Below the pieces are notes generated by a model. The model had not been told where the DNA came from, ran no database searches, and saw only the letters and a program-made list of their open reading frames with translations. Position numbers and translations under genes: made by a program. Of a stretch of 64,000 bases of DNA, positions 45,470 to 54,594 are shown piece by piece. Every line of letters starts with the position of its first letter. Position 1 is the stretch's first letter. Source of the DNA: Bacteroidota bacterium (lineage in GTDB: Bacteria; Bacteroidota; Bacteroidia; Bacteroidales; SZUA-534); contig QKGS01000037.1 of the NCBI GenBank assembly GCA_003250355.1, positions 29,826 through 93,825 on the forward strand. The letters run 5' to 3'.

Positions 45470-48445
45470 TCATATCACCGGCTTTTTTATTACAGCCTTA
45501 TTATTTTTGCCATTAATAAGTATCTCCATACATTTTTTAAACCGCACATGACGCAAATATTCATCTTCATATTCAGCTTTTTGTTCATTTAAGAATGGCA
45601 AATCGCAATAGTCGCCATTATCGGTATGGCAATTAATAGTCATATATCCAACTTTAAATGAGGTGAGATTCTGAAAAAAATGAGTTCCCTGACTTGGCTC
45701 TACTCTGTAATCTTTCAACCCCGATTCTATTATAACTCTTGCCTGCGATATATTTGGCCATTTAATGGGTATTCCCAGCATACTATCGCTCGATCCCCAA
45801 CGCCCCGGTCCTACGAGTATATAGTTTCTGTTTTGTTCAACAAAGTCAGAATTTAATTTGTCGAGTATAGGCACTATTTTTTTATTATTAATAGCGCTAA
45901 ATACTTCAGGACGTATATATATAATATCATATACATCATTTATAATACCATTACCCAATGCAGAATTGCTTTGCAGCAAAATATCGCTTTTATCGATACC
46001 AGTAAAATCAACATCGGCAGTTTCATTATTTTCAACTATTGGTCTTATTTGAAGAAAATTAAAAATAAAAGGTTCACCTTGTTTAACATTCAAGTTGGCT
46101 GCAAACTCAATCTCTACCGGATTATTCATCTCTTTTGCGCCAATTATTAACAGCTCTTCAAGTATTTTGGCAAGCGGAAATTTATTGTACTTTAAAACAC
46201 CGGCAAAGGTTACTACTTTTTTTCCATTAATATTTGAACCTTCACGTAACATATGGTTCTGACTATCATAAGTCGATAATACCATATTGCCCGACTTATC
46301 GGTATCTGCCTCATTTATATTTAGTTTTAAAAGATTAATACTGTCGTCGGCAGATAGGGTATATGCTTCATAATTTGAGTCTATTGCATAGAAATTCTGC
46401 TGAGTATCACGTATTGCCATATCTGTGTCCGATAATTGCAATATTTTTTTAGGGTACTTTGGACTAAACCGCAATGATTTTCCACCTTCAACAATTTGCT
46501 TACCTAACCCAAGTGCAATATTTGCAATGCCATCTTCGGGTGTTTCAGGCTCAATAGGATAAAAATTTATACTCCGTGCCACACCCGATAAGGTTGGGTA
46601 AAACCTCCCTTCAAATTGAGTTCCGCATACCTCTTGTATTATTATACCCATTTTTTCTTCATCAATAAGGTTTTTAGTTGCTTTCATATATGCCTTACTG
46701 TTTTTAAAGAAAGTACTTGCATAAACACTTTTTACGGCACTACAAAGCATCTCTATCATTTTATCCTGCGATTCAGCAAACGGTATCATGTATGTATTAT
46801 ATATTCCGGCAAACGGTTGGTAATGAGAATCTTCCAATACACTTGATGACCTTACTGCTAATGGTGTTTTATTCACATCGAGAAAAGCAAGTATAGCAGG
46901 AATTACCTCTTCGGGCAAAGTGGCACTACTAAAGAGGCTAAGTATTTCATTGTCGCTGTAATTATTGGAAAGAGCAATGGGGTAAAGATTATTTTTATCC
47001 ATAAACTTATCGAAAATATCGGTTGACAATACTAACGAACGAGGTATGGTAATTACCACATTTTCAAACTTATACAGAAATTCATGTTTTTTTAAGAGCT
47101 GATCAATAAATGCAAGCCCCCGTGCTTTACCTCCCATCATTCCTTCGCCTACTCGTGAAAATATACAATACTTATCGAAGTATGCCTCTCTGTAATTAGT
47201 TATAAGACCACGCCCCCGGTTAAGTCTGTATTTGGCAATTTCATCGAGCAAGTGTGTTCTCAGCAATTCGCAGGCTTCATATTTTTCTGCGTCAATATCA
47301 CGAAAAATTGAACCTAACGAAAAAAGTGCACGGGCATTAAGCCAACGAGAAAAATCGTTGGTAGATGCATGAAATTTTATAGACAGTGCAGGAATTTTTT
47401 CCATTTGTTCCTGTAACTCTCTTAGATTTCCGGCCGAACCAACAATTTCGCCGGTAGGAGTGCGAAAAATAAAATCGCCAAAGTAGAAATACCTTTTTAT
47501 TAACTGAGAAAGTTGCTTAGTAAGGTTTGGCGAGTTTTTACTCAAAAACAACGCCCCCATCTCCTTAGCTTTATGTTTATTGCTATTCTCCGACGATTGA
47601 ATAATAACCGGCAAGTGAGTATTGTCATTTTTAATATGCTCAAAAAAACGAAATCCGGCTTCGGGATCTACCTCATTATTTCGTTTATAACGCACGTCGG
47701 TTATTACACCAAGCAGGTTATTTTTATACCTCTCATAATACTTTTCAGCATCATTATAATTGGTAGCAAGTATTATTTTAGGTCGCCCGCGCTTTCGAAG
47801 CATCTGCTGATGCTCATTAGCCCCCTCTCGTTTAAATATTTGTGATTGTTGAAGTACAATTTTATATATCGAAGGTAGGTAACTCGAATAAAACCGTATA
47901 TTGTCTTCAACCAACAAAATACTCTGAACACCAACAACTTCAATATCATTTGCTGCATTCATTTTATCTTCTATCAACTTAATTATAGCGAGTAAAATTT
48001 CAGTATCGCCCAGCCATGAAAAAACATAATCAACAGCGCTCATATCTTCTTTCGATAATCGCATACGAACCTCGCGCGAAAAATGAGTAAGTACAACAAT
48101 AGGAACAAACGAATGTACTTCCTTTATTTTTTTAGCCAATGCAAATGCATCAATATCATCTATACTTAGCATTGATATTACAAGATCTATTCCACCTGCA
48201 TTTAATATTCTAATAGCTTTTTCCGATGATTCGGCATGAATAAAAACAGGAGGATATCGAAGATTAAGCGACACATATTCATTAAATATTTGCTCATCAA
48301 TTCGCCCATCTTCCTCAAGCATATAAAAATCATAATTACTACATATAATAAGAACCCGGTATATCCGTTTCTGCATCAATTTTATAAACTCTGTTTCTGT
48401 TTCAAAATATTTTTTAGTCTCCTGATAGTTTTTATAAATTCCCAT
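45470..48445 (-). CDS. Receiver-domain/PPDK-N fusion protein (PEP-synthase-like)
   Basis: The 991-residue protein has two receiver-like domains (about 30-170 and 172-330, ending SSENSNKHKAKEMGALFLSK), a linker, and an ATP-grasp PPDK N-terminal domain (about 430-800). The latter has MMGGKARGLAF and LAVRSSSVLEDSHYQPFAG, both standard. The C-terminus (FILVGPGRWGSSDSMLGIP, then to the end) is a separate conserved block. The phosphohistidine swivel and PEP-utiliser domains that make a true PEP synthase are absent. The gene could therefore serve as an ATP-dependent phosphotransfer or sensory protein for the downstream CoA ligase. Often annotated as PEP synthase, which this sequence does not support. 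Confidence 0.85.
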   Translation of the reverse strand: MGIYKNYQETKKYFETETEFIKLMQKRIYRVLIICSNYDFYMLEEDGRIDEQIFNEYVSLNLRYPPVFIHAESSEKAIRILNAGGIDLVISMLSIDDIDAFALAKKIKEVHSFVPIVVLTHFSREVRMRLSKEDMSAVDYVFSWLGDTEILLAIIKLIEDKMNAANDIEVVGVQSILLVEDNIRFYSSYLPSIYKIVLQQSQIFKREGANEHQQMLRKRGRPKIILATNYNDAEKYYERYKNNLLGVITDVRYKRNNEVDPEAGFRFFEHIKNDNTHLPVIIQSSENSNKHKAKEMGALFLSKNSPNLTKQLSQLIKRYFYFGDFIFRTPTGEIVGSAGNLRELQEQMEKIPALSIKFHASTNDFSRWLNARALFSLGSIFRDIDAEKYEACELLRTHLLDEIAKYRLNRGRGLITNYREAYFDKYCIFSRVGEGMMGGKARGLAFIDQLLKKHEFLYKFENVVITIPRSLVLSTDIFDKFMDKNNLYPIALSNNYSDNEILSLFSSATLPEEVIPAILAFLDVNKTPLAVRSSSVLEDSHYQPFAGIYNTYMIPFAESQDKMIEMLCSAVKSVYASTFFKNSKAYMKATKNLIDEEKMGIIIQEVCGTQFEGRFYPTLSGVARSINFYPIEPETPEDGIANIALGLGKQIVEGGKSLRFSPKYPKKILQLSDTDMAIRDTQQNFYAIDSNYEAYTLSADDSINLLKLNINEADTDKSGNMVLSTYDSQNHMLREGSNINGKKVVTFAGVLKYNKFPLAKILEELLIIGAKEMNNPVEIEFAANLNVKQGEPFIFNFLQIRPIVENNETADVDFTGIDKSDILLQSNSALGNGIINDVYDIIYIRPEVFSAINNKKIVPILDKLNSDFVEQNRNYILVGPGRWGSSDSMLGIPIKWPNISQARVIIESGLKDYRVEPSQGTHFFQNLTSFKVGYMTINCHTDNGDYCDLPFLNEQKAEYEDEYLRHVRFKKCMEILINGKNNKAVIKKPVI

Positions 48446-48708
48446 TGCCTGTTGTTTTTATTAAAAATAGAAGTAAAAAATGAAACTTTATAAATGACAA
48501 TGTTTTTTCTAAACCTCTCATTTAATAATTTTTAAGTCAACTTTTTTGCTGTTGTAAAAAAACATCTTTTTTTTTGTAGTTGTACATTTATTGTTTATAC
48601 TTGCATCGTAATCGGGTGCATTATTCACACAAGCACTCACACATTACCTCTTTTAAATTTTCTACAAGAGATAATTAAAATTTTCACAATTAAAAAAATC
48701 ACATTTAT

Positions 48709-50448
48709 ATGTATGATATTCTTGAGTTAAACAAGAAACTTGTTTCCGATTTGCGGGATATAGCCAAAGGTTTAAATATTAAAAAAATTGAGACTTTAAA
48801 AAAACAAGAGCTTATTTATAAGATATTAGACCAACAAGCTATTGAGGCTTCGAATAAAAAGGCAGCAAAATCTGACGACGAAGATAGTTCAGATCCTGCA
48901 CGAAAAAGAGCCAGAACAAGAACAGTAAAAAAAGAAAGAGTAATGAGTGTTGCACCGCAAAAGCAAAATGCAGCAGGTAATTCAGATAGCAATGAGTTAA
49001 AAAAACCTGTAATAGCAGTACCATCATATGAAGACCGCAGTAGAGACGACGATGATTCCAAACCAAAAGCAGAAGAGGTGGTAACAGAAAAACCTGTTCA
49101 GGAACGAGTATTTCAGGAAAGAACATTTCAGGAGAGAAGTTATCAGGATAGAACAGAGCGTACTGAGCGTACTGAGCGCACCGACCGACGTTATGATAAT
49201 TCTCAACAAAGACCACAGCGTCAGCCTCAGCAGCAACGCGATTTTAAAGAGAGAAAATACGACAATAATCAACGTCGTCAGGAAAATACCGACAACAGGA
49301 AAAAAGAAGAAAAACCAAAGTACGAGTTCGACAGCCTTATTTCAACTTCGGGCGTATTAGAACTTATGCAAGACGGATACGGTTTCCTACGTTCGTCTGA
49401 TTATCACTATCTTAACTCGCCCGATGATATATATGTAAGCCAATCGCAAATAAAGCTGTTCGGCTTAAAAACCGGCGATACCATTACAGGGGCTATTCGT
49501 CCGCCAAAAGAGGGCGAAAAATATTTTCCGCTAATTAAAGTAGAAGCTATTAATGGACGTTTACCGGAATCGGTACGCGACCGTGTTCCTTTCGATTATC
49601 TTACTCCATTATTCCCCGATGAGAAATTTAACCTTACAGGTAATGGACACAACAACCCATCGACTCGTGTAGTTGATATGTTTGCTCCTATTGGTAAAGG
49701 ACAAAGGGGGTTAATTGTAGCTCAACCTAAAACAGGTAAAACAGTATTGCTAAAAGAAATTGCAAATGCAATAGCAGCTAATCATCCTGAAGTATATTTG
49801 CTTGTTCTACTGATTGATGAACGCCCTGAGGAGGTTACCGATATGGCGCGCAGCGTTAATGGTGAAGTTGTAGCTTCAACATTTGACGAACCTGCCGAAA
49901 AACACGTAAAAGTTGCAAGTATAGTTCTTGAAAAAGCAAAACGCCTTGTTGAGTGTGGTCACGACGTAGTTATTCTTCTTGATTCTATTACCCGCTTAGC
50001 TCGTGCATATAATACAGTTTCTCCGGCTTCGGGTAAAGTACTTTCAGGCGGTGTTGATGCCAATGCTCTTCACAGACCAAAACGTTTCTTCGGTGCAGCT
50101 CGAAATATCGAAAACGGAGGTTCATTAACTATTTTAGCAACTGCCCTTACTGAAACCGGCTCAAAAATGGACGATGTAATATTCGAGGAATTTAAGGGAA
50201 CAGGTAATATGGAACTTCAGCTCGACAGAAAGCTATCTAATAAACGTATTTATCCTGCCGTTGACATTAATCTTTCAAGTACTCGTCGCGATGACTTGTT
50301 GCTTGACAAAGATTCATTAAGCAGGCTGTGGGTATTAAGAAATTACTTATCAGATATGAATTCGGTTGAGGCAATGCAATTCTTACGTGACCGTTTGGTA
50401 AGAACCGAAAGCAATGAAGAGTTTCTTATTTCTATGAACGATAAATAA
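48709..50448 (+). CDS. rho: Transcription termination factor Rho
   Basis: Rho is a hexameric RNA helicase that ends transcription. The 579-residue protein has an N-terminal helical domain (about 1-45), an inserted disordered region (about 48-205) rich in Arg, Glu, Gln and Asn, including [10 protein letters not shown] and [10 protein letters not shown] repeats, a cold-shock RNA-binding domain, and the ATPase: [11 protein letters not shown] (Walker A) and [14 protein letters not shown] (Walker B). E. coli Rho has 419 residues; the extra length is the insert. Such inserts in Bacteroidota Rho are known to drive condensate formation. A long leader (from about 48,600) precedes it. Confidence 0.97.
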   Translation: MYDILELNKKLVSDLRDIAKGLNIKKIETLKKQELIYKILDQQAIEASNKKAAKSDDEDSSDPARKRARTRTVKKERVMSVAPQKQNAAGNSDSNELKKPVIAVPSYEDRSRDDDDSKPKAEEVVTEKPVQERVFQERTFQERSYQDRTERTERTERTDRRYDNSQQRPQRQPQQQRDFKERKYDNNQRRQENTDNRKKEEKPKYEFDSLISTSGVLELMQDGYGFLRSSDYHYLNSPDDIYVSQSQIKLFGLKTGDTITGAIRPPKEGEKYFPLIKVEAINGRLPESVRDRVPFDYLTPLFPDEKFNLTGNGHNNPSTRVVDMFAPIGKGQRGLIVAQPKTGKTVLLKEIANAIAANHPEVYLLVLLIDERPEEVTDMARSVNGEVVASTFDEPAEKHVKVASIVLEKAKRLVECGHDVVILLDSITRLARAYNTVSPASGKVLSGGVDANALHRPKRFFGAARNIENGGSLTILATALTETGSKMDDVIFEEFKGTGNMELQLDRKLSNKRIYPAVDINLSSTRRDDLLLDKDSLSRLWVLRNYLSDMNSVEAMQFLRDRLVRTESNEEFLISMNDK

Positions 50449-50471
50449 AAAATAATATTTTATTAAATATT

Positions 50472-50508
50472 AAACCCCGCTTCATTACTGAATGCGGGGT
50501 TTATTTTT
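50472..50508 (+). terminator. Terminator of rho
   Basis: AAACCCCGC pairs with GCGGGGTTT, followed by a T-rich run. Confidence 0.9.
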
Positions 50509-50649
50509 ATATAATGTTTACGCAATTTTCAAATATTGAAACTCAATATTTATTATCCGGTTTAATGCAATAGATGAAAAGCAAGTTTAAGTTGCTTGAT
50601 GAGTAAGTGATTTTTTTTTGCAAAAAATATGTTTTTTTTACAAAAACAC

Positions 50650-50679
50650 TTGCACATTTAAAAAAAAGCTTTACTTTTG
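50650..50679 (+). promoter_or_regulatory. Promoter of the tRNA-Thr gene
   Basis: TTG (50650-50652), 19 bp, then TACTTTTG (50672-50679). CACCCGC follows the -7 box, as in the initiator tRNA promoter. Confidence 0.85.
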
Positions 50680-50725
50680 CACCCGCTTTGATACTAAAAC
50701 AAAGACGTTCTAATAAGAATGAATT

Positions 50726-50799
50726 GCCGGTATAGCTCAGTTGGCCAGAGCAGCTGATTTGTAATCAGCAGGTCGACGGTTCGAATCCGCCTACCGGCT
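50726..50799 (+). tRNA. tRNA-Thr (TGT)
   Basis: Acceptor GCCGGTA pairs with TACCGGC. The anticodon TGT is at 50760-50762 within the loop TTTGTAA, and reads ACA. The T-loop is the standard GGTTCGAATCC. CCA is not encoded. Discriminator T. Confidence 0.95.
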
Positions 50800-50808
50800 C
50801 CCAAAATT

Positions 50809-50843
50809 AATAGCCAAAGGAAATTCCGCTGGCTATTTTTTTT
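50809..50843 (+). terminator. Hairpin between tRNA-Thr and tRNA-Tyr
   Basis: AATAGCCA pairs with TGGCTATT, followed by a T8 run. It looks like a terminator or a processing signal, since the next tRNA starts 16 bp later. Confidence 0.65.
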
Positions 50844-50858
50844 CGGAATACTTCAGTT

Positions 50859-50941
50859 GGGGAGATACCAAAGCGGCCAACTGGGACGGACTGTAACTCC
50901 GTTGACTTATGTCTTCACAGGTTCGAATCCTGTTCTCCCCA
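50859..50941 (+). tRNA. tRNA-Tyr (GTA)
   Basis: The 83-nt class II tRNA has acceptor GGGGAGA/TCTCCCC, a long variable arm (GACTTATGTC) and anticodon GTA at 50893-50895. CCA is not encoded. Confidence 0.95.
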
Positions 50942-50959
50942 CTTTTTATAGAATTACAA

Positions 50960-51032
50960 GCGGGAGTAGCTCAGTTGATAGAGCATCAGCCTTCCAAGCT
51001 GAGGGTCGCGAGTTTGAGCCTCGTCTCCCGCT
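50960..51032 (+). tRNA. tRNA-Gly (TCC)
   Basis: Acceptor GCGGGAG pairs with CTCCCGC. The anticodon TCC is at 50993-50995. The D-loop has TTGATAG and the T-loop TTTGAGC, so the usual G19-C56 pair is replaced by A19-U56, a compensating change. Confidence 0.95.
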
Positions 51033-51038
51033 CAATAG

Positions 51039-51070
51039 AAATCTTGATTGCAGGCAGTCAAGATTTTTTT
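51039..51070 (+). terminator. Terminator after the tRNA cluster
   Basis: AAATCTTGA pairs with TCAAGATTT, followed by a T run. Confidence 0.85.
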
Positions 51071-51236
51071 GTTTTGGAGTACTAATAAAACTCCGGCAAA
51101 CAATAAATATACAATAATATCTTGGTAGATTTTTGATATTTAAAAGTGATGCTTAAATAATGTGAAACAATAAATTATTAATATCTGCAAAGGTGTTTTA
51201 CGTATACAGTTTCATTGCATAGCTAAGCATATATTA

Positions 51237-51671
51237 TTAACCATTAGCACCACTAAACACCAACCTTTTATTACCATAATCAATCACGGCACTATATTTC
51301 ACAAAAAAATCGCTTCCCAATAAACCGGCTACCTCAATACTTGCATATTTTTTATAGGCTTCATTTACATAACTCAAATCCATTAAAGCCACTTCACTAT
51401 TCGTAATAGTACAATCATTAATTTTAATTAAAGGTAAAATTCCTACTCTCATATCTTCAATAGCTGCGTTTATCCCCATAGAATCTTCACTTTTTACTAC
51501 ATTCTCATTTCTAATTTGAGAATTTAAAAAATTATAATCGAACACAGAACGCGATGCCCCGGTATCTATAATTAAAAAACCTTTTAGGTAATTGCTAAAT
51601 TCAGCCTCCACAATTAAGTGATAGCTATTTGGTTCTAACTCAATTATTTTTATATCAACAATATGTTCCAT
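51237..51671 (-). CDS. Aspartyl-protease-like (retropepsin-fold) protein
   Basis: The 144-residue protein has IIDTGASRSVFD (about 32-43), the catalytic DTGAS of retropepsin-like proteases, and VAGLLGSDFFVKYSAVIDY as the second half-lobe motif. No signal peptide is present, so it would be cytosolic. The family processes or binds unknown peptides. Single-domain length is normal because these act as dimers. Confidence 0.75.
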   Translation of the reverse strand: MEHIVDIKIIELEPNSYHLIVEAEFSNYLKGFLIIDTGASRSVFDYNFLNSQIRNENVVKSEDSMGINAAIEDMRVGILPLIKINDCTITNSEVALMDLSYVNEAYKKYASIEVAGLLGSDFFVKYSAVIDYGNKRLVFSGANG

Positions 51672-51800
51672 TAGTTGTTTATGGTTAATATGAAATGATT
51701 TTTTTCAAGTTTTAAAGAATAATTTTGCGGTAAATGTTTATTATCTTGCCAAAATTATAATTGAAAAACAAAACATCAAAGAATTTTTGAACTCGAAACT

Positions 51801-52757
51801 ATGAAGATATCAGTTATAGGAGCCGGAAATGTTGGAGCAACTTGCGCAAACGAAGTTGCAAATAAAGATTATGCAAGAGAAGTAGTATTATTAGATATAA
51901 AAGAAGGTTTGCCACAAGGTAAAGCTTTAGATATGTGGCAAACAGCACCAATTTGCTTATCGGATACAAGAATAAAAGGTGTAACCGACGACTATTGTGC
52001 TACCGCCAATTCCGATATTATTGTTATTACATCGGGGTTGCCGCGCAAGCCGGGTATGAGCCGCGACGACCTTATTGCCACCAATGCAAATATTGTAAAG
52101 CAGGTAACAAAAAAGGCTGTTGAAAAATCGCCCGATGCTATTATTATTATAGTATCAAACCCACTCGATGTAATGACTTATGCCGCACTACAAGCTGCCA
52201 ATGAAGTTTGTAGTAAACCAACAAATAAAGTATTTGGTATGGCAGGCATACTCGACACAGCCCGCTATACAGCATTTCTTGCCGAAGAATTGAATATTTC
52301 CGTTAAAGATATTAGAGCTATTCTAATGGGGGGTCATGGCGACACTATGGTACCGCTTCCTCGTTATACTACAGTATCGGGGATTCCGGTTACTGAGTTA
52401 TTGGATAAAGATAAGCTTGATGAAATAATTCAAAGAGCAAAAGTTGGTGGTGGCGAGTTAGTTAAGCTAATGGGTACTTCCGCCTGGTATGCTCCGGGAA
52501 TTGCTGCGGCGCAAATGGTTGAAGCTATTGTTAAAAACAGCAGGCGTATTTTACCTGTTTGTACATACTTAAACGGTGAATATGGATTAAAAGATATTTA
52601 TTTAGGTGTGCCGGTAGTTTTGGGTCAAAATGGTATTGAAAAGGTTATTGAACTTGACTTAAATAATGAAGAAAAAGCATTGCTTAATAAATCGGCCGAG
52701 GCTGTTCAGGAAGTAATGACTACACTCGACAATATGAATCTATTTGACAAGAAATAA
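51801..52757 (+). CDS. mdh: Malate dehydrogenase
   Basis: The 318-residue enzyme interconverts malate and oxaloacetate with NAD. GAGNVGATCANEV is the nucleotide loop, and GGHGDTMVPL carries the catalytic His. The first active-site Arg lies in GLPRKPGMSRDDL. Arg in this mobile loop specifies dicarboxylic substrate, in contrast with Gln for lactate. A terminator follows at 52780. Confidence 0.96.
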   Translation: MKISVIGAGNVGATCANEVANKDYAREVVLLDIKEGLPQGKALDMWQTAPICLSDTRIKGVTDDYCATANSDIIVITSGLPRKPGMSRDDLIATNANIVKQVTKKAVEKSPDAIIIIVSNPLDVMTYAALQAANEVCSKPTNKVFGMAGILDTARYTAFLAEELNISVKDIRAILMGGHGDTMVPLPRYTTVSGIPVTELLDKDKLDEIIQRAKVGGGELVKLMGTSAWYAPGIAAAQMVEAIVKNSRRILPVCTYLNGEYGLKDIYLGVPVVLGQNGIEKVIELDLNNEEKALLNKSAEAVQEVMTTLDNMNLFDKK

Positions 52758-52779
52758 ACAAAAAATAAATAATGAAAAT

Positions 52780-52812
52780 AAACGCTCCAATATCATGGGG
52801 CGTTTGTTTTAT
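52780..52812 (+). terminator. Terminator of mdh
   Basis: AAACGCTCC pairs with GGGGCGTTT (one G-T pair), then T-rich sequence. Confidence 0.8.
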
Positions 52813-52828
52813 AAGGTTATAGTATCAC

Positions 52829-52860
52829 ATCACCCCGTGCCTTTTGGAACATTTTAATGG
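52829..52860. repeat. Second copy of the ATCACCCCGTG element
   Basis: ATCACCCCGTG (52829-52839) plus about 16 further bases match the right arm of the element at 33376-33400 with few differences. A dispersed short element is likely. Confidence 0.5.
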
Positions 52861-52867
52861 AAATAAA

Positions 52868-53482
52868 TCAAATCAACCCCGCCTCAATCAATTGAACTAT
52901 CTCTTCAATCTCGGCATCTTCGCCATATGGGTCGTATGGTATTTTTAAGTTGGAACTAAATAACCGGGCTATCCCTTGCCAAAAAATAGCCGATACATTA
53001 CCCCTGTATTCCTGAATAAGAGCATATGGAGTGTTACCTATTTCACGATCTACCAGTTTAAGCATTATTCTACCCTGAGTAAAGGTGAGTGAACGTAAGT
53101 CGGCTTCATATTCACGAAACATTGCCTTTTCGTAATCAGCTATATAATTTTTTCTTTCCCTTTTATCGGTTATGTGTACTAATGAATCGTTAAGTTTTTT
53201 GAGTTCATTGCGTGCAATAACAGCAAACGGATAAGCTTTTTTAACATTATACACTAACCGGGTATATTTCATTTTATGCCACCAATTTTTGAATTCTGTC
53301 CGGTAAAATACTTTCACCTCATCAATATAAACACTTGCAAGGGTATCGCCGTCTATAACTTGTTTTTCAACTAAATAAAGGGTATCAGTATTACTTACTA
53401 CCGTAGTTTGCCCTGTGCTTATATTGCTTAATATAAGTAACGCAATGGCAATATTTACGATATGTATTACAACTCTATTCAT
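52868..53482 (-). CDS. DUF4294 exported protein
   Basis: The 204-residue protein has a signal peptide (about 1-24). It shows the DUF4294 pattern: VIDGDTLASVYIDEVKVF, RLVYNVKKAYPFAVIA and QGRIMLKLVDREIG, all standard. The family is typical of Bacteroidota and its function is not established. The C-terminus is acidic. Confidence 0.85.
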   Translation of the reverse strand: MNRVVIHIVNIAIALLILSNISTGQTTVVSNTDTLYLVEKQVIDGDTLASVYIDEVKVFYRTEFKNWWHKMKYTRLVYNVKKAYPFAVIARNELKKLNDSLVHITDKRERKNYIADYEKAMFREYEADLRSLTFTQGRIMLKLVDREIGNTPYALIQEYRGNVSAIFWQGIARLFSSNLKIPYDPYGEDAEIEEIVQLIEAGLI

Positions 53483-53532
53483 TTAACCCTTTATTGTTTT
53501 TTAAAAACCATATTACAACACCCATAAATACG

Positions 53533-53565
53533 AAAAACCCCTAAAGTTGTTCTGCTTTAAGGGTT
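53533..53565 (-). terminator. Terminator after the lipoprotein gene
   Basis: AACCCCTAAAG and CTTTAAGGGTT form a near-perfect stem, with a T run on the minus strand. Confidence 0.7.
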
Positions 53566-53591
53566 ATTAATTTTATATGTTAGTTACATTA

Positions 53592-53960
53592 TTAGTAAAG
53601 CGACTGCGACTGAAACTTTACTAAAAGCTCTTCAGCTTTAGCTGTAAGCTTAACTTCAATGCTACCTGCTTTTGCACTACAACCTACAGCTTTCATTGCT
53701 TCTTCCATTTGAGCAAGGGCTACGCTGCATGTATTTGGTTCCACTCCTGCACATTTGTATGTTGTTCCATTATAAGCATAGTACGATGGATTATTGGCAT
53801 CGGTTCCTATACAAAATGTAGCAACTGTTGGATTAGGACATTGAAAGTCGTCAGCATAATCTTCTGCATCACACGACTCCTTGGCTTCTTCCTTTTTACA
53901 TGCAGTAAATACCAAAGCAAAACCCAGCAGAACAGGGAATAATAATCTTAGTGTTTTCAT
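53592..53960 (-). CDS. Cysteine-rich lipoprotein
   Basis: The 122-residue protein has a lipobox (VFTAC, Cys21) and six more Cys residues at about 30, 41, 50, 70, 78 and 94, an even number suited to three disulfides. The region between is Asn/Thr/Tyr-rich. It is anchored to a membrane by the lipidated Cys. It lies 20 bp downstream of a DsbA-like gene, a natural partner for folding. Function otherwise unknown. Confidence 0.75.
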   Translation of the reverse strand: MKTLRLLFPVLLGFALVFTACKKEEAKESCDAEDYADDFQCPNPTVATFCIGTDANNPSYYAYNGTTYKCAGVEPNTCSVALAQMEEAMKAVGCSAKAGSIEVKLTAKAEELLVKFQSQSLY

Positions 53961-53980
53961 TTTTTACTTTCGTTTAATTG

Positions 53981-54592
53981 TTATTTTGTTATAAGTTCTT
54001 CAAATATATAAAACTCTTTGTATCCTTTCATTATTTTACTGCCTGTTATAAAAACAGGTGTTCCGCAAAAGCCATTCGACAGCAGTATTGTTGAATTGTT
54101 TTTAATATACTCAGTTGACTCATTGCTTAACAAACACTCTGCCATATTTTCACTTTCATTAATAAAACTATCGGTAACTTCTTCAAACCGTTTACTTATA
54201 GCTACATTAGGCTCTAATAGCAACAGTTCATGAAGATATTCAGTGTTTCCCCATTGGTTTAAACATACCAACACCGAAAGCGATTTTGTTATAAGTTCAT
54301 TACCCGACAAATCGGTTGGTTTAAGTATTAGTTTAACATTTCCTGTGTTAATATATCTCTCTTTTATTTGGGGAAATACCTCATTAAAAAACTTACGGCA
54401 GTACCCACAGTTATAACTCGAATACATAATTATGGAAACGGGTGCATCGGAGTTACCAAAAACCAAATCGTAGATACTGTTGGTACTTAATTCAGCCACA
54501 ACACTCTTTTGGTTATTATTTCTAATAAAAGCATACAGTAATGCAATTATCAATATAAGTGCTGCAAATATTAATAAAATCTTTATCCTCAC
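53981..54592 (-). CDS. DsbA-like thioredoxin-fold protein
   Basis: The 203-residue protein has an N-terminal membrane anchor (about 4-22) and CGYC at Cys62-Cys65, the redox-active pair. GFCGTPVFI holds the cis-Pro loop next to the active site. It is likely periplasmic and makes or shuffles disulfides. It starts 2 bp from the stop of the AsmA gene and precedes the Cys-rich lipoprotein. Confidence 0.85.
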   Translation of the reverse strand: MRIKILLIFAALILIIALLYAFIRNNNQKSVVAELSTNSIYDLVFGNSDAPVSIIMYSSYNCGYCRKFFNEVFPQIKERYINTGNVKLILKPTDLSGNELITKSLSVLVCLNQWGNTEYLHELLLLEPNVAISKRFEEVTDSFINESENMAECLLSNESTEYIKNNSTILLSNGFCGTPVFITGSKIMKGYKEFYIFEELITK

Positions 54593-54594
54593 TA

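Noticed and set aside
45470..48445. PEP synthase annotation
   Set aside because: The phosphohistidine swivel and PEP-utiliser domains are absent, so the full reaction cannot be assigned.
50857..51117. A possible gene across tRNA-Tyr and tRNA-Gly
   Set aside because: The frame runs through two tRNA genes and a terminator; it is a by-product of their sequence.
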